The notes: generated by a model not told the origin, from the sequence alone. A DNA stretch of 36,371 bases from Chitinophagales bacterium (GCA_019694895.1 JAIBBA010000015.1:1-36371), one strand, 5' to 3'; shown: positions 17,182 to 27,997, numbered from the stretch's first letter. Translations and numbers: made by a program.

Positions 17182-17736
17182 TTATTTACCGGCAGTTTTA
17201 CCTGCCTTACGACGCAATACTTCGTCAGAATATTTAATACCTTTTCCTTTGTATGGTTCCGGTTTACGGAATGAACGGATCTTAGCAGCTATCGCTCCAA
17301 GCAATTGTTTATCGTTGCTTTCGAGTATGATAGTTGGGTTTTTACCTTTTTCACTCACGGTAGATAATTTCACCTCTTTAGGTATCATCATCATGATTGG
17401 GTGAGAGTATCCAACAGAGATCTCGAGGATCTGGCCCGTATTCGCTGCCCTGTAACCTACCCCTACCAATTCAAGTTCTTTCTTGAATCCATCGGAAACA
17501 CCTTTAACCATATTGGCAATGAGGGCGCGGTATAAACCGTGCATAGCGCGATGGCGTTTTTGCTCTGACGGACGCTCTAATTTAATAGCGTTGTCTTCAG
17601 TTTTCACCGTGATATCCGGGTCAACCTGCAAGGTCAACTCACCGCGTTTTCCTTTAATTGTTACCATATTGTTACCAGCCACACTTAGTGTAACTCCGGC
17701 GGGTAATTGGATGGGTAACCTTCCTATTCGTGACAT
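17182..17736 (-). CDS. rplF: 50S ribosomal protein L6
   Basis: The 184-residue protein has two repeated L6 domains. The first starts [34 protein letters not shown]. The second ends with the conserved [27 protein letters not shown], which binds the sarcin-ricin region of 23S rRNA near the factor-binding site used by EF-G. It follows rpsH by 22 bases. Confidence 0.99.
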   Translation of the reverse strand: MSRIGRLPIQLPAGVTLSVAGNNMVTIKGKRGELTLQVDPDITVKTEDNAIKLERPSEQKRHRAMHGLYRALIANMVKGVSDGFKKELELVGVGYRAANTGQILEISVGYSHPIMMMIPKEVKLSTVSEKGKNPTIILESNDKQLLGAIAAKIRSFRKPEPYKGKGIKYSDEVLRRKAGKTAGK

Positions 17737-17758
17737 GATGATCTGCTTTCTTTATTAA

Positions 17759-18160
17759 TTAATACACATAACACAATACTTCACCACCAACATTTTGGCG
17801 ACGAGCTTCTTTTTCTGTCATTACACCTTTTGATGTTGACATAATGGCCAGTCCGAGACCGCTCATAACACGTGGGAGGCTATCCACACCTGTGTAGCGA
17901 CGCAAACCTGGGCTACTTACACGCTCGATGCCTTTTATGGCAGGCGATTTTGTTACCGGGTCATATTTAAGTGCGATTTTGATAGTTCCCTGAGGACCTT
18001 CCTGCTCGAACTTATATTTATAAATGAACCCGTTTTCATACAGGATCTCTGTCAATCGCTGTTTCATTTGCGATGACGGTATTTCCACGATACGGTGGTT
18101 TGCCTTTTGGGCATTTCTGATCCTGGTCAGAAAATCCGCTATTGGATCTGTTACTTTCAT
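17759..18160 (-). CDS. rpsH: 30S ribosomal protein S8
   Basis: The 133-residue protein binds helix 21 of 16S rRNA. The start MKVTDPIADFLTRIRNAQKA and the C-terminal GLRRYTGVDSLPRVMSGLG followed by ending CYVY are family-typical. In E. coli S8 represses the spc operon by binding near the rplE start; no equivalent structure was confirmed here. Confidence 0.99.
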   Translation of the reverse strand: MKVTDPIADFLTRIRNAQKANHRIVEIPSSQMKQRLTEILYENGFIYKYKFEQEGPQGTIKIALKYDPVTKSPAIKGIERVSSPGLRRYTGVDSLPRVMSGLGLAIMSTSKGVMTEKEARRQNVGGEVLCYVY

Positions 18161-18185
18161 CTCTTGCTTTTTTTACTGCTTTGGA

Positions 18186-18455
18186 TTACCAACTTGCTTT
18201 TGTCATGCCCGGGATCTTGCCATACAATGCAAGGTCGCGGAGTTTAATCCTGGAAATTCCCAAGTCACCAACATAACCACGTGGACGACCGGTAAGCTTA
18301 CAACGATTTTTGTAGCGTATCGGTGAAGCGTTACGTGGAAGTTTATCTAGAGCTTCCCAGTTACCTTCGGCTTTCAGTTGCTTGCGACGCTCAGCAAATT
18401 TGATGATCATTTGCTCGCGCTTGTTATTTCTTGCTATTACTGATTTCTTGGACAT
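18186..18455 (-). CDS. rpsN: 30S ribosomal protein S14, zinc-free long form
   Basis: The 89-residue protein has only one Cys (NRCKLTGRPRGYVGDLGISR), so it lacks the CxxC...CxxC zinc ribbon and belongs to the C-minus type. The C-terminus, ending PGMTKASW, is standard. It lies between rplE and rpsH. Together with L36 it indicates that the ribosome is at least partly freed from zinc. Confidence 0.99.
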   Translation of the reverse strand: MSKKSVIARNNKREQMIIKFAERRKQLKAEGNWEALDKLPRNASPIRYKNRCKLTGRPRGYVGDLGISRIKLRDLALYGKIPGMTKASW

Positions 18456-18464
18456 GCGTTTATA

Positions 18465-19019
18465 TTATGCTTTGCGGAATGGCATTCCCAATCCTTTTAA
18501 TAATTCATAAGCTTCAGCATCGGTAGTTGCTGTGGTCACAAATGTGATATCCATACCGGTGATCTTTGTTACTTTATCAATATCGATCTCCGGGAAGATG
18601 ATTTGTTCAGTGATACCCAGTGTGAAATTTCCACGACCATCGAAGCTTTTGTTGTTTACGCCTTTGAAGTCGCGAACACGTGGCAGTGCAACAGAAATCA
18701 ATCTGTCGAGGAACTCATACATATTGTTACCACGAAGTGTTACGCGTGCACCGATTGGCATATTCTCACGAAGTTTGAAGTTCGAGATCGCCTTTTTAGA
18801 AATTGTCGACACGGCGTGCTGACCGGTAATACGCGTCAATTCGTCGAGTGCTACGTCTACCACTTTTTTATCTTGGGTAGCAGCGCCTAAACCTTGGTTG
18901 ATTGCGATCTTCAACAGTTTAGGTACTTGCATAGAACTTTTATACTGGAATTTCTCCTGTAAGTCCTTCACCACCGTTTCATGGTATTGCTTTTTAAGAC
19001 GCGGGCTCTTAGTTTCCAT
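18465..19019 (-). CDS. rplE: 50S ribosomal protein L5
   Basis: The 184-residue protein binds 5S rRNA and contacts P-site tRNA. Conserved stretches include [36 protein letters not shown] and [18 protein letters not shown]. The start codon overlaps the rplX stop as TAATG, implying translational coupling. Confidence 0.99.
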   Translation of the reverse strand: METKSPRLKKQYHETVVKDLQEKFQYKSSMQVPKLLKIAINQGLGAATQDKKVVDVALDELTRITGQHAVSTISKKAISNFKLRENMPIGARVTLRGNNMYEFLDRLISVALPRVRDFKGVNNKSFDGRGNFTLGITEQIIFPEIDIDKVTKITGMDITFVTTATTDAEAYELLKGLGMPFRKA

Positions 19020-19366
19020 TACTTAATGATTTCTCCTGATTTTTTAGAATATCTTACTGATTTTCCGTTTTCCTCTTTACGGCCAACGCGGGTGCCTTTT
19101 CCGGATTTAGGATCTACGGGCATCACATTACTAATGTGAATTGGTGCTTCCTTTTTGATGATACCACCATTAGGATATTGTTGAGTAGGACGTGTGTGTT
19201 TAGACACGATGTTCACGCCTTCTACCATTACGCGATTTTTAGCGTAGTCAACTTCTATCACACGGCCTTTTTTGCCTTTATCGGCACCGGCGATCACCAC
19301 TACGGTATCATTCTTTTTCACATGATACTTTGGCTGGAAGCGATTGCTGTAATTTGTTTCTTTCAT
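19019..19366 (-). CDS. rplX: 50S ribosomal protein L24
   Basis: The 115-residue assembly-initiator protein has an N-terminal KOW motif ([29 protein letters not shown]). The rest ([19 protein letters not shown], then [20 protein letters not shown]) is typical of Bacteroidota. It lies two bases after rplN and overlaps rplE. Confidence 0.99.
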   Translation of the reverse strand: MKETNYSNRFQPKYHVKKNDTVVVIAGADKGKKGRVIEVDYAKNRVMVEGVNIVSKHTRPTQQYPNGGIIKKEAPIHISNVMPVDPKSGKGTRVGRKEENGKSVRYSKKSGEIIK

Positions 19367-19368
19367 AG

Positions 19369-19737
19369 TTATAACACCTCAGGTGCCAGTGAAACGATTT
19401 TCATAAATTGTTTATCCCTTAATTCGCGGGCTACGGGTCCGAAGATGCGTGTTCCGCGCGGTTCGTCTGATGCATTCAGCAACACACATGCATTGTCGTC
19501 GAAACGGATATAACTTCCGTCTTTGCGACGCACTTCTTTATGTGTGCGTACTACTACTGCAGTTGAAACAGTACCTTTTTTGATACCGCCACCCGGCAGT
19601 GCATCTTTCACCGTTACGATGATCTTGTCGCCGAGCGATGCATATCTCCTGCGCGTGCTTCCCAAAACACGGATACACAATACTTCACGTGCTCCGCTGT
19701 TGTCAGCTACTTTTAATCTTGTTTCTTGCTGGATCAT
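19369..19737 (-). CDS. rplN: 50S ribosomal protein L14
   Basis: The 122-residue protein of the subunit interface is highly conserved from its start ([20 protein letters not shown]) to its end ([12 protein letters not shown]), with the [12 protein letters not shown] motif that binds the silencing factor RsfS in other bacteria. It lies one base after rpsQ. Confidence 0.99.
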   Translation of the reverse strand: MIQQETRLKVADNSGAREVLCIRVLGSTRRRYASLGDKIIVTVKDALPGGGIKKGTVSTAVVVRTHKEVRRKDGSYIRFDDNACVLLNASDEPRGTRIFGPVARELRDKQFMKIVSLAPEVL

Positions 19738-19738
19738 G

Positions 19739-20002
19739 TTATTTAGCTCTTTCTACAATGTCAACTAATCTCCATCTTTTGAGCTTACTCAGCGGACGGG
19801 TTTCCATGATTTTCACCAGGTCGCCTGATTTAGCATCATTTGCTTCATCATGCGCATGGTATTTTTTTGATTTCTTCAGGAACTTACCGTATTTCGGGTG
19901 CATCACTTTACGTTCCACAGTAACTGTAATGGATTTATCCATTTTGTCGCTGGTCACCACACCGATAATGGTCCTTCTTAACTTTCTGGTACTTTGTTCC
20001 AT
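19739..20002 (-). CDS. rpsQ: 30S ribosomal protein S17
   Basis: The 87-residue OB-fold protein is a primary 16S rRNA binder. It contains [24 protein letters not shown] and the C-terminal [18 protein letters not shown] motif. It follows rpmC by 11 bases. Confidence 0.98.
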   Translation of the reverse strand: MEQSTRKLRRTIIGVVTSDKMDKSITVTVERKVMHPKYGKFLKKSKKYHAHDEANDAKSGDLVKIMETRPLSKLKRWRLVDIVERAK

Positions 20003-20013
20003 GCCTATTTATT

Positions 20014-20223
20014 TTATTTGGCGCTAGCAATTTCTCGTTTGCGTATCTCAGTTTTAATTCTTGCAATCTCTCTGCGGATTGAACGCAACTGCGACGGGTT
20101 GTCGATTGGGTTCACTGCATGTGTGAATTGCAACTTTGTGAGGTGCTGTGAATCATCATGCAAGCGTTGTTGCAGGTCCTCATTGCTGAGCTGATTCAAA
20201 TCTTCTCGTTTTAACTTAGCCAT
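20014..20223 (-). CDS. rpmC: 50S ribosomal protein L29
   Basis: The 69-residue, mostly helical protein lies at the exit tunnel, where signal recognition particle and trigger factor dock. Visible motifs are LNQLSNEDLQQRLHDDSQHLTKLQF and PSQLRSIRREIARIKTEIRKRE. It follows rplP by 14 bases. Confidence 0.98.
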   Translation of the reverse strand: MAKLKREDLNQLSNEDLQQRLHDDSQHLTKLQFTHAVNPIDNPSQLRSIRREIARIKTEIRKREIASAK

Positions 20224-20237
20224 TGCTATTTTTTTAA

Positions 20238-20657
20238 TTATGCTACGTAGTCTCTGCGAACTACAAATTTTGTTTTAACCGGTAATTTCCCTGCTGCAAG
20301 ACGCATTGCTTCACGTGCAGTATCCAGTGGCACACCTTCTGCCTCGAACATAATTCTGCCCGGCTTTACAACAGCCACCCACAATTCGGGGTTACCTTTA
20401 CCCTTACCCATACGAACCTCTGCAGGTTTCTTAGTGATAGGCTTATCGGGAAAGATGTTGATCCAAACCTGACCTTCACGTTTCAAGTGACGGGTCAAAG
20501 CCACCCTTGCTGCTTCTATCTGACGGTCGGTAATCCAACCTGATTCCAGTGTCTTCAGCCCGAAGGATCCAGTGGAAAGTTGGGAGCCTTTTTTGGCATC
20601 ACCCTTCATCTTACCCTTGAATGTCTTACGATGTTTTACTTTTTTAGGCGCTAACAT
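20238..20657 (-). CDS. rplP: 50S ribosomal protein L16
   Basis: The 139-residue protein is needed for peptidyl-transferase centre and A-site architecture. It begins [19 protein letters not shown] and contains [23 protein letters not shown], including the conserved Arg that is hydroxylated in some bacteria. It follows rpsC by 14 bases. Confidence 0.99.
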   Translation of the reverse strand: MLAPKKVKHRKTFKGKMKGDAKKGSQLSTGSFGLKTLESGWITDRQIEAARVALTRHLKREGQVWINIFPDKPITKKPAEVRMGKGKGNPELWVAVVKPGRIMFEAEGVPLDTAREAMRLAAGKLPVKTKFVVRRDYVA

Positions 20658-20671
20658 GATTGCGTTCTATT

Positions 20672-21379
20672 TTATCGTTTATTCGGTCTTCTTCTTCCTT
20701 GTTTGCTGCGTTCTTTTTCTTGCGACATACCTACGTTTGGCGACAGGTCGCGTTTACCCAGTACTTCACCTTTACAGATCCACACGCGCACACCGATTTT
20801 TCCGTATACGGTATGAGCTTCTTTCCATGAGTAATCGATATCGGCACGGAAGGTGTGCAGCGGCACACGTCCTTGCTTGTATTCTTCAGTTCTTGCCATC
20901 TCAGCACCGTTGAGGCGACCGCTCACGCGAATCTTCACTCCTTCGGCACCCATGCGCATGGTTGAAGCAACAGCCATTTTAATGGCACGACGGAAATTGA
21001 TCCTTGCTTCAAGCTGGCGTGCGATTGTTTCGCCAACGATGTTGGCATCCAGTTCAGGGCGACGGATCTCAATAATATTGATCTGTACTTCCTTTTCTGT
21101 GATTTTTTTCAGCTCTTCTTTCAGCTTATCTACTTCACCACCACCTTTACCGATAATGATACCGGGGCGTGAGGTATGAATTGTTACGGTGATACGATTC
21201 AGCGTGCGCTCAATTACGATGCGGCTGATACCACCTTTCGAGATACGGGCATTCAGGTACTGACGGATTTTTTCATCCTCAACCAGTTTCTCGGCCATTG
21301 TTTTGCCGCCATACCAGTTGCTGTCCCATCCGCGGATGATACCTAACCTGTTGCCTATCGGGTTACACTTTTGTCCCAT
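20672..21379 (-). CDS. rpsC: 30S ribosomal protein S3
   Basis: The 235-residue protein lines the mRNA entry channel. The N-terminal KH-type domain shows the [15 protein letters not shown] loop. The C-terminal domain shows [22 protein letters not shown] and a basic tail. It lies 17 bases downstream of rplV. Confidence 0.99.
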   Translation of the reverse strand: MGQKCNPIGNRLGIIRGWDSNWYGGKTMAEKLVEDEKIRQYLNARISKGGISRIVIERTLNRITVTIHTSRPGIIIGKGGGEVDKLKEELKKITEKEVQINIIEIRRPELDANIVGETIARQLEARINFRRAIKMAVASTMRMGAEGVKIRVSGRLNGAEMARTEEYKQGRVPLHTFRADIDYSWKEAHTVYGKIGVRVWICKGEVLGKRDLSPNVGMSQEKERSKQGRRRPNKR

Positions 21380-21396
21380 TCGAATCAGTTATATTG

Positions 21397-21780
21397 TTAT
21401 GCGTTTTTTTCTTGATTGTTTGCATTTCGAGATGCTACCACAATTGTGAGGTGGTTAGTACGCTTGCGCATACGGTAAGCACGACCATGTGGTGCAGGAA
21501 GGAAGCGACGCATGGTTTTTCCACCATCTACAAATGCTTCTTTCACATACAAATTGCTGTCGGCAGCATCCATTTCGTATTTGCTTTCCCAGTTCTTAAT
21601 GGCACTGCGCAGTGTTTGTTCCACTGCAGTTACATTGCGACGGTTTGTATATTTCAACACGCTCAATGCCTTATCGATATCGAGGCCCCTGATCATGTCA
21701 ACAACATAGCGAGCCTTACGCGGCGAACCTGAGTTGTTGTTCGTTCTTGGGTTGTTGATGAGTTTTGCTACTGCTTCCAT
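21397..21780 (-). CDS. rplV: 50S ribosomal protein L22
   Basis: The 127-residue protein has a beta-hairpin that lines the exit tunnel and forms the macrolide-exposed constriction (FVDGGKTMRRFLPAPHGRAYRMRKR, about 85-109). The N-terminal helix is SPRKARYVVDMIRGL. No insertion or deletion is evident in the hairpin loop. It follows rpsS by 5 bases. Confidence 0.99.
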   Translation of the reverse strand: MEAVAKLINNPRTNNNSGSPRKARYVVDMIRGLDIDKALSVLKYTNRRNVTAVEQTLRSAIKNWESKYEMDAADSNLYVKEAFVDGGKTMRRFLPAPHGRAYRMRKRTNHLTIVVASRNANNQEKNA

Positions 21781-21785
21781 AATAA

Positions 21786-22049
21786 TTATCTGTTTCCAGC
21801 GTGACTTTTAAAGTTGCGAGTTGGTGAAAATTCACCCAATTTGTGGCCTACCATGTTTTCTGTCACATACACAGGAATGAATTTATTTCCATTGTGTACT
21901 GCGAAAGTATGGCCAACCATTTCCGGCAGGATGGTAGAACGGCGCGACCATGTTTTCATCACAGTGCGTTTGCCTGATTCATTCATCTGTGCCACTTTAC
22001 CGGCCAGGTTATGATCTACGTATGGTCCTTTTTTAATCGAACGTGCCAT
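21786..22049 (-). CDS. rpsS: 30S ribosomal protein S19
   Basis: The 87-residue 30S head protein pairs with S13. It starts [15 protein letters not shown] and contains [46 protein letters not shown] split around conserved loops. It is 11 bases downstream of rplB. Confidence 0.99.
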   Translation of the reverse strand: MARSIKKGPYVDHNLAGKVAQMNESGKRTVMKTWSRRSTILPEMVGHTFAVHNGNKFIPVYVTENMVGHKLGEFSPTRNFKSHAGNR

Positions 22050-22060
22050 TACTTATAGAA

Positions 22061-22885
22061 TTATTTTTTACGTCTGCTAATAATGAACTTAGATGTTGTC
22101 TTCTTCGGTTGGCGTGTCTTCAGACCTTTTGCGATCTGACCGTTGCGTGAACGTGGGTGACCTCCTGAAGAACGTCCTTCACCACCACCCATTGGGTGAT
22201 CGACTGGGTTCATGGCCACACCGCGGTTGCGTGGGCGACGACCGAGCCAACGTTTGCGACCGGCTTTACCGAGTTGCTGTAAGTTGTGGTCAGGATTAGA
22301 TACCGTTCCAACAGTTGCAAAGCAGGTATCAAGAATCATACGTGTTTCGCCTGAAGGCATACGGATGATAACATATTTACCTTCTTTTGCCGACAACTGT
22401 GCCCAGCTTCCTGCACTGCGAGCGATCATACCACCACGACCCGGATAGAGTTCGATGTTGTGGATGATAGTACCCAGAGGAATATTGCGGAGCATCAATG
22501 CATTTCCCAATTCAGGAGCAGCATTCAGGCCTGACTGTACTGTTTGGCCTACCTGGATACCATTTGGTGCGAGGATATAACGCTTCTCACCATCAGCATA
22601 TACAAGCAATGCGATGAACGCAGTACGGTTTGGATCGTATTCTACAGTTTTCACAACTGCATTTATCTCATGCTTATCGCGTTTGAAGTCGATTACACGG
22701 AATTTGCGTTTGTGACCACCGCCGATATAGCGCATGGTAAGGTGACCTGAGCTGTTACGACCGCCGGACTTTTTGTGCGGAGCCAATAAGCTTTTCTCTG
22801 GTGTATCCGTGGTCACTTCTGAATAGGCGTTTCCTATTCTGAAGCGGGTACCTGGTGTTACCGGATTATATTTCTTTAATGCCAT
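22061..22885 (-). CDS. rplB: 50S ribosomal protein L2
   Basis: The 274-residue protein supports subunit association and peptidyl transfer. It contains [24 protein letters not shown] and [13 protein letters not shown] motifs. The second has Met where E. coli has His (DHPHGG); to my knowledge this is common in Bacteroidota. It lies between rplW and rpsS. Confidence 0.99.
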   Translation of the reverse strand: MALKKYNPVTPGTRFRIGNAYSEVTTDTPEKSLLAPHKKSGGRNSSGHLTMRYIGGGHKRKFRVIDFKRDKHEINAVVKTVEYDPNRTAFIALLVYADGEKRYILAPNGIQVGQTVQSGLNAAPELGNALMLRNIPLGTIIHNIELYPGRGGMIARSAGSWAQLSAKEGKYVIIRMPSGETRMILDTCFATVGTVSNPDHNLQQLGKAGRKRWLGRRPRNRGVAMNPVDHPMGGGEGRSSGGHPRSRNGQIAKGLKTRQPKKTTSKFIISRRKK

Positions 22886-22893
22886 CTTTCAGA

Positions 22894-23190
22894 TTAGATT
22901 GTGCTGAAAAAATCAATAGTTTCTCCTTTTTTCAAAGTAACGTATGCTTTTTTCATACGTCCTTTGGTTCCCTGACTGATGCCGAACGGTGTTCTGTTCC
23001 ATCCGAATTTACCCGGATCCATAACAGTTCTTACGCTCTCAACCTTCACGCCGTAGTGTTTCTCTACAGCCTTCTTGATCTCGATTTTGTTGGCATCTAA
23101 TCCCACAACAAAGCCATACGCACCATGCTCTTCGTTGAGCTTGGTTGTTTTCTCAGTGATGAGGGGTTTTATTAAGATTCGCTTTGCCAT
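22894..23190 (-). CDS. rplW: 50S ribosomal protein L23
   Basis: The 98-residue tunnel-exit protein docks trigger factor and SRP. Family motifs include LIKPLITEKTTKLNEEHGAYGFVV at the start and a KKAVEKHYGVKVESVRT helix-strand. It lies 20 bases downstream of rplD. Confidence 0.98.
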   Translation of the reverse strand: MAKRILIKPLITEKTTKLNEEHGAYGFVVGLDANKIEIKKAVEKHYGVKVESVRTVMDPGKFGWNRTPFGISQGTKGRMKKAYVTLKKGETIDFFSTI

Positions 23191-23210
23191 CTTATTATCT
23201 CAATTAATTG

Positions 23211-23834
23211 TTATTCTGCCGATTGATTGATCTGTTTCACAGCGCTTTCTGTCAACACGAGGCACTGAGCGTTCATTACGCTATAAGTGCTCAGGTCTTC
23301 TGCGCGTGTGCTGCTCACCTTTGGAAGGTTGCGCATTGAAAGCATCACGTTTTCATTTTCGCCGGCAACTACCAATGATTTTTTATCGCTGATGCCGAGG
23401 CTTTTCATGATACCTGCAAACATTTTGGTTTTTGGCGCATCGAAGTTGAAGTCTTCAACCACCACGATACCATTTTGTTGTGCTTTATATGCTAATGCTG
23501 AGCGACGAGCCAATTCTTTCACCTTGCGATTCAGCTTGAAGCTATAATTGCGGGGACGTGGACCGAAAATAGTACCACCTGTGCGGAAGATAGGGTTTTT
23601 GATATCACCTTTACGTGATCCACCTGTTCCTTTCTGACGGTGCAATTTACGTGTAGAACCCGCTACTTCGCTTCTTTCCTTTGCCTTGTGCGTTCCCTGG
23701 CGCTGATTAGCGAGGTACTGCTTTACGCTCAGGTAAATCGCATGATCGTTAGGCTCGATACCGAAAATGGCGTCGTTAAGCTCTACCTGCCTGCCGGTTT
23801 TTTCGCCGGATATTTTTACGATGTCGATTTTCAT
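23211..23834 (-). CDS. rplD: 50S ribosomal protein L4
   Basis: The 207-residue protein has the long loop that reaches the exit tunnel (about 45-95: [30 protein letters not shown]). The globular part is typical. In E. coli L4 also regulates the S10 operon, but no L4-binding leader is recognisable here and rpsJ has no separate promoter region. One base separates it from rplC. Confidence 0.99.
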   Translation of the reverse strand: MKIDIVKISGEKTGRQVELNDAIFGIEPNDHAIYLSVKQYLANQRQGTHKAKERSEVAGSTRKLHRQKGTGGSRKGDIKNPIFRTGGTIFGPRPRNYSFKLNRKVKELARRSALAYKAQQNGIVVVEDFNFDAPKTKMFAGIMKSLGISDKKSLVVAGENENVMLSMRNLPKVSSTRAEDLSTYSVMNAQCLVLTESAVKQINQSAE

Positions 23835-23835
23835 T

Positions 23836-24453
23836 TTATTTCTCGATTATTACATACGACCCCTTGCTTCCCGGTACTGATCCATTGAGCAGGATGAGGT
23901 TTTTATCAGAAATGATTTTTGCTACTTTGATGTTGCGCATTTTCACGGTATCGTTACCCATGCGTCCGGCCATGCGCATACCTTTAAATACGCGTGACGG
24001 GAATGATGATGAACCGATAGAACCCGGAGCGCGGTGACGATCGTGCTGACCGTGTGTACGCATACCAACTCCATTGAAGTTGTGACGTTTTACAACACCC
24101 TGGAAACCTTTACCTTTTGAAGTACCAACAACGTGCACTGTTTCACCTTCTTCAAAAATATCTACCGTAATGGTATCACCAACATTTTTGTCTTCGGTGA
24201 AATTGCGGAACTCACGAATTTTAGTTGAAGCTTGTGCATTTGCCTTTTTGAAATGTCCTTTCATTCCGGCACTTACGTTCTTCTCTTTCTTTTCGCCGAA
24301 GCCTACTTGAATAGCGTTGTATCCGTCAGTGTCGTCAGTTTTTTTCTGAAGTACCACACATGGACCGGCTTCAACAACGGTGCAGGTAATCATTTTACCA
24401 TCCTCACCGAAATAGTGGGTCATGCCGACTTTTTTGCCAATTATTCCTTTCAT
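23836..24453 (-). CDS. rplC: 50S ribosomal protein L3
   Basis: The 205-residue protein initiates 50S assembly and reaches the peptidyl-transferase centre. It starts [20 protein letters not shown]. In the central loop the segment [23 protein letters not shown] has Ser where E. coli L3 has the Gln residues around its PrmB methylation site, so that modification is not expected. It follows rpsJ by 12 bases. Confidence 0.99.
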   Translation of the reverse strand: MKGIIGKKVGMTHYFGEDGKMITCTVVEAGPCVVLQKKTDDTDGYNAIQVGFGEKKEKNVSAGMKGHFKKANAQASTKIREFRNFTEDKNVGDTITVDIFEEGETVHVVGTSKGKGFQGVVKRHNFNGVGMRTHGQHDRHRAPGSIGSSSFPSRVFKGMRMAGRMGNDTVKMRNIKVAKIISDKNLILLNGSVPGSKGSYVIIEK

Positions 24454-24465
24454 GATCTGATGAGG

Positions 24466-24771
24466 TTAGATTTTGATTTCAACTTCTACACCACTTGGTA
24501 ATTCTAATTTCTGCAATGCGTCAACAGTTTTGTTGGTAGCACTGTAGATATCGAGCAAACGCTTGTAGGTGCATAACTGGAATTGCTCGCGAGATTTCTT
24601 GTTCACGTGTGGCGAACGCAAAACGGTATAGATTTTCTTTTGCGTTGGCAGCGGAATAGGACCCGTTACCACGGCACCGGTATTGCGAACGGTCTTTACG
24701 ATCTTCTCAGCTGTTTTGTCCACTAATGTGTGGTCAAACGACTTCAGCTTCATTCTGATCTTATAGGTCAT
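24466..24771 (-). CDS. rpsJ: 30S ribosomal protein S10
   Basis: The 101-residue protein binds the 30S head and, free of the ribosome, partners NusB in antitermination. It contains [21 protein letters not shown] and [28 protein letters not shown]. It begins only 20 bases after fusA ends, so the str and S10 groups are joined without a tuf gene. Confidence 0.99.
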   Translation of the reverse strand: MTYKIRMKLKSFDHTLVDKTAEKIVKTVRNTGAVVTGPIPLPTQKKIYTVLRSPHVNKKSREQFQLCTYKRLLDIYSATNKTVDALQKLELPSGVEVEIKI

Positions 24772-24791
24772 ACTACTGATTTCTTTTCTGT

Positions 24792-26900
24792 TTAATTATC
24801 TACTGATACTTTACCTTTCGATTTCGCGATCACTTCTTCGGCAATATTGTTTGGTGCCTGTGCGAAGTGTGAGAATTCGAGGATCGAAGTTGCACGTCCT
24901 GAAGTGATGGTACGCAATTGTGTTACGTATCCGAACATTTCGCTCAGTGGCACTTTAGCTTTGATCACGGTAGCATTGTTTTTGTTATCGAATCCTTCGA
25001 TCATACCGCGGCGACGGTTAAGGTCACCGATAACATCACCCATATGATCTTCAGGTGTGATCACTTCGAGTTTCATGATAGGCTCAAGCAATTGCGGACC
25101 GGCCTGACGACCTGCTTCGCGGAATGCCATACGCGCACACATCTCGAATGAGAACTGGTCAGAGTCAACTGCGTGGAATGAACCATCGAACAGGCGCACT
25201 TTCATGCTGTCGACATTATAACCGGCCAATACCCCTGTGCTCATAGCTTCTTTGAAACCTTTTTCAACTGCAGGCACAAATTCGCGTGGAATAGATCCTC
25301 CGAAGATGTCGTTTACAAACTGCAAACCGATAACACCTTCATCAGCAGGGCCGATTTCAAACTGGATATCAGCGAATTTACCACGGCCACCGGTTTGTTT
25401 CTTATACGTTTCGCGATGTTTATGTACTTTGGTAAATGCTTCTTTATAAGCAACCTCAGGAGCACCTTGGTTTACTTCGAGTTTAAATTCACGTTTCAAA
25501 CGGTCAACGATAATCTCGAGGTGTAACTCACCCATACCGCGAACAACTGTTTGTCCGGTTTCATCATCGAAGAACACTTTGAATGTTGGGTCTTCTTCTG
25601 CCAATTTAGCAAGAGCCATACCGAGTTTATCGGCGTCGGCAGTTGTTTTAGGCTCGATAGCGAGACCGATAACCGGATCAGGGAATTTGATACTTTCCAG
25701 TGCGATCGGATGATCCTCATCGCAAAGGGTATCACCTGTACGGATATCTTTAAAACCAACAGCAGCTCCGATATCACCGGCTTCGATAAAGTCGATCGGA
25801 TTTTGCTTATTGGCATGCATTTGAAGAATACGGCTGATACGTTCTTTTTTGCCGGTGCGCACGTTAAGTACATAAGAACCTGCATCGAGGCGACCGCTAT
25901 ACACGCGGAAGAATGCAAGACGACCAACAAATGGATCGGTCATGATCTTGAACGCCAAAGCTGTAAATGGTTCTTTAGCATCAGGGCGGCGGAGTAATTC
26001 CTCTTCAGTATCAGGGTTAGTTCCTTTCACAGCATCGATATCGAGTGGTGAAGGGAGGTAACGACATACTGCGTCGAGCATGAATTGCACGCCTTTATTT
26101 TTGAATGAAGAACCGCAGAGCATTGGAATGATAGCGATATCAATGGTTGCTTTACGGATAGCTTCGATCAATTCAGCTTCAGTAATAGTATCAGGATTGT
26201 CGAAGAATTTTTCGAGTAATGCGTCATCGTATTCTGCAACAGCTTCAACGAGTTTGCCGCGATATTCGATCACTTCGTCTTTCATATCATCCGGAATAGG
26301 CACTTCTTTGTAAGTCATACCTTGCGTTTCCTCATCCCAAATGATAGCGCGGTTAGCGATCAGGTCAACCACACCACGGAAAGTTTCTTCTGCACCGATA
26401 GGGAGAACCAGTGGCACAGGATTAGCGCCGAGCACTTCTTTCACTTGACGAACAACGTCGAGGAAATCGGCACCGGAGCGGTCCATTTTATTTACGAAAC
26501 CGATACGTGGAACGCGGTAGCGGTTTGCTTGGCGCCATACAGTTTCAGACTGTGGTTCAACACCGCCTACTGCACAAAACAACGCCACAACACCATCGAG
26601 TACGCGGAGTGAGCGCTCTACCTCAACGGTAAAGTCAACGTGTCCGGGAGTATCGATGATATTTACTTTATATTCTTCTTTATTGTATTTCCAGGCTGTA
26701 GTGGTAGCAGCGGAAGTAATGGTAATACCACGTTCTTTCTCTTGCTCCATCCAGTCCATGGTAGCTGCACCATCGTGAACCTCACCGATCTTATGTGTCA
26801 TACCGGTATAGAAGAGGATACGCTCGGTAGTTGTAGTTTTACCTGCGTCGATGTGGGCTGCGATCCCGATGTTCCTGGTATATTTTAAATCCCTTGCCAT
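24792..26900 (-). CDS. fusA: Elongation factor G
   Basis: The 702-residue GTPase drives ribosomal translocation and recycling. GTP-binding motifs are visible at 15-23 (HIDAGKTTT region), 83-87 (DTPGH) and 137-140 (NKMD). The full set of EF-G domains follows, with the domain IV segment [16 protein letters not shown] and the domain V segment [20 protein letters not shown]. Length and motif integrity indicate a functional translational EF-G. It lies 18 bases after rpsG. Confidence 0.99.
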   Translation of the reverse strand: MARDLKYTRNIGIAAHIDAGKTTTTERILFYTGMTHKIGEVHDGAATMDWMEQEKERGITITSAATTTAWKYNKEEYKVNIIDTPGHVDFTVEVERSLRVLDGVVALFCAVGGVEPQSETVWRQANRYRVPRIGFVNKMDRSGADFLDVVRQVKEVLGANPVPLVLPIGAEETFRGVVDLIANRAIIWDEETQGMTYKEVPIPDDMKDEVIEYRGKLVEAVAEYDDALLEKFFDNPDTITEAELIEAIRKATIDIAIIPMLCGSSFKNKGVQFMLDAVCRYLPSPLDIDAVKGTNPDTEEELLRRPDAKEPFTALAFKIMTDPFVGRLAFFRVYSGRLDAGSYVLNVRTGKKERISRILQMHANKQNPIDFIEAGDIGAAVGFKDIRTGDTLCDEDHPIALESIKFPDPVIGLAIEPKTTADADKLGMALAKLAEEDPTFKVFFDDETGQTVVRGMGELHLEIIVDRLKREFKLEVNQGAPEVAYKEAFTKVHKHRETYKKQTGGRGKFADIQFEIGPADEGVIGLQFVNDIFGGSIPREFVPAVEKGFKEAMSTGVLAGYNVDSMKVRLFDGSFHAVDSDQFSFEMCARMAFREAGRQAGPQLLEPIMKLEVITPEDHMGDVIGDLNRRRGMIEGFDNKNNATVIKAKVPLSEMFGYVTQLRTITSGRATSILEFSHFAQAPNNIAEEVIAKSKGKVSVDN

Positions 26901-26918
26901 AATTATTCCTTGACTTGA

Positions 26919-27386
26919 TTACGATTTAAAGTGGGCGAAAGCTTTGTTTGCCTCGGCCATCTTGTGTACGTCTTCTTTCTTTTTCACTGTAGCACCTTCT
27001 CCTTTAGAAGCGGCAACGATTTCCGCTGCCAGTTTCTCTGCCATTGAGCGACCGCTGCGTTTGCGGCTGAACATAATGAGCCACTTCATAGAGAGTGACA
27101 CTTTACGATCGGGGCGGATCTCTGTAGGAATCTGGAAGTTAGCACCACCGATACGGCGGCTTTTCACTTCAACACCCGGAGTTACATTGCTCAATGCTTT
27201 TTTCCAAACCTCATAACCGCTTTCGCCGGTTTGTTTTTCTACCAATGCCAATGCATCATAGAAACAGGTATAGGCAGTACTTTTTTTACCTTGCCACATC
27301 ATCATATTCACGAAGCGTGTTACTGTCGCATCGTTGAACTGCGGGTCGGCAGGGAGTATCCTTTTCTTAGGTTTAAGCTTTCTCAT
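26919..27386 (-). CDS. rpsG: 30S ribosomal protein S7
   Basis: The 155-residue protein initiates assembly of the 30S head and touches E-site tRNA. It starts [19 protein letters not shown] and contains [19 protein letters not shown]. It lies between rpsL and fusA. In E. coli S7 is the str operon repressor; no leader structure was confirmed here. Confidence 0.99.
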   Translation of the reverse strand: MRKLKPKKRILPADPQFNDATVTRFVNMMMWQGKKSTAYTCFYDALALVEKQTGESGYEVWKKALSNVTPGVEVKSRRIGGANFQIPTEIRPDRKVSLSMKWLIMFSRKRSGRSMAEKLAAEIVAASKGEGATVKKKEDVHKMAEANKAFAHFKS

Positions 27387-27417
27387 TGTTTATAATGGAC
27401 TACTGTCTGTTACTTAA

Positions 27418-27816
27418 TTACTTTTTACCGGCTGGAGCAGCACCTGCTTTAGGACGTTTAGTGCCGTATTTAGAGCGGCTTTTCTTGCGGTTGTTTACAC
27501 CGGCAGTATCGAGAGCACCACGTACAATATGGTAGCGCACACCCGGAAGGTCTTTCACCCTACCACCGCGAATAAGCACGATAGAGTGTTCCTGCAGGTT
27601 GTGTCCTTCACCCGGAATGTAGGCGATGATCTCAGTCTGATTGGTCAAACGCACTTTTGCCACCTTGCGAAGCGCTGAGTTAGGCTTCTTAGGGGTGGTA
27701 GTATATACCCTGGTGCAAACACCGCGTTTTTGCGGACAGGCATCCAGTGCACGACTTTTGCTGGGCGCTTTCATTACGTCCCTTCCTTTACGGACTAACT
27801 GTTGAATAGTAGGCAT
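27418..27816 (-). CDS. rpsL: 30S ribosomal protein S12
   Basis: The 132-residue first gene of the supercluster monitors codon-anticodon pairing. The streptomycin-determining positions are wild type: Lys43 and Lys44 in [13 protein letters not shown] and Lys88 in [10 protein letters not shown]. Asp89 is the residue methylthiolated by RimO in other bacteria. The C-terminal tail is Ala/Lys-rich. A promoter with good -33 and -7 boxes ends about 40 bases upstream. Confidence 0.99.
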   Translation of the reverse strand: MPTIQQLVRKGRDVMKAPSKSRALDACPQKRGVCTRVYTTTPKKPNSALRKVAKVRLTNQTEIIAYIPGEGHNLQEHSIVLIRGGRVKDLPGVRYHIVRGALDTAGVNNRKKSRSKYGTKRPKAGAAPAGKK

Positions 27817-27855
27817 TCGTTAATTACCCTTTTCGTTTTAAAAAATTTGGGGCTG

Positions 27856-27887
27856 CAAAGATAAGAAGGGGTGAGGATATTCACAAA
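27856..27887 (-). promoter_or_regulatory. Proximal promoter P1 of the ribosomal supercluster
   Basis: On the minus strand, TTTG (27884-27887) and TATCTTTG (27856-27863) are separated by 20 bases, an excellent fit to the Bacteroidota TTTG-N(17-21)-TAnnTTTG promoter. Transcription would begin near 27850, giving a leader of about 35 bases before the rpsL ATG. Confidence 0.8.
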
Positions 27888-27997
27888 GGTATGTGCACAA
27901 ACCCCCAAAATTTGTAGGAGAGAGTGCAGGTAAGCCATTTGCGAACGATATCGGGGTTCACTCCCATAATCAACCTGCGGCCGGTTTTTCGTCCCAT
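27881..27997 (-). CDS. Possible 38-residue small protein or leader peptide upstream of rpsL
   Basis: Between the two rpsL promoters an open frame starts at an ATG at 27997, with an in-frame ATG at 27967, and ends in TGA at 27881. The predicted peptide begins with a basic stretch (MGRKTGRRLIMGV) and has an aromatic end (KFWGFVHIPL). It would be translated only from the distal promoter P2. The final codons overlap the -33 box of P1. I do not recognise it; it may be a chance frame. Confidence 0.2.
   Translation of the reverse strand: MGRKTGRRLIMGVNPDIVRKWLTCTLSYKFWGFVHIPL

Noticed and set aside
27418..27816. Streptomycin resistance allele in S12
   Set aside because: Lys43, Lys44 and Lys88 are all the sensitive-type residues.
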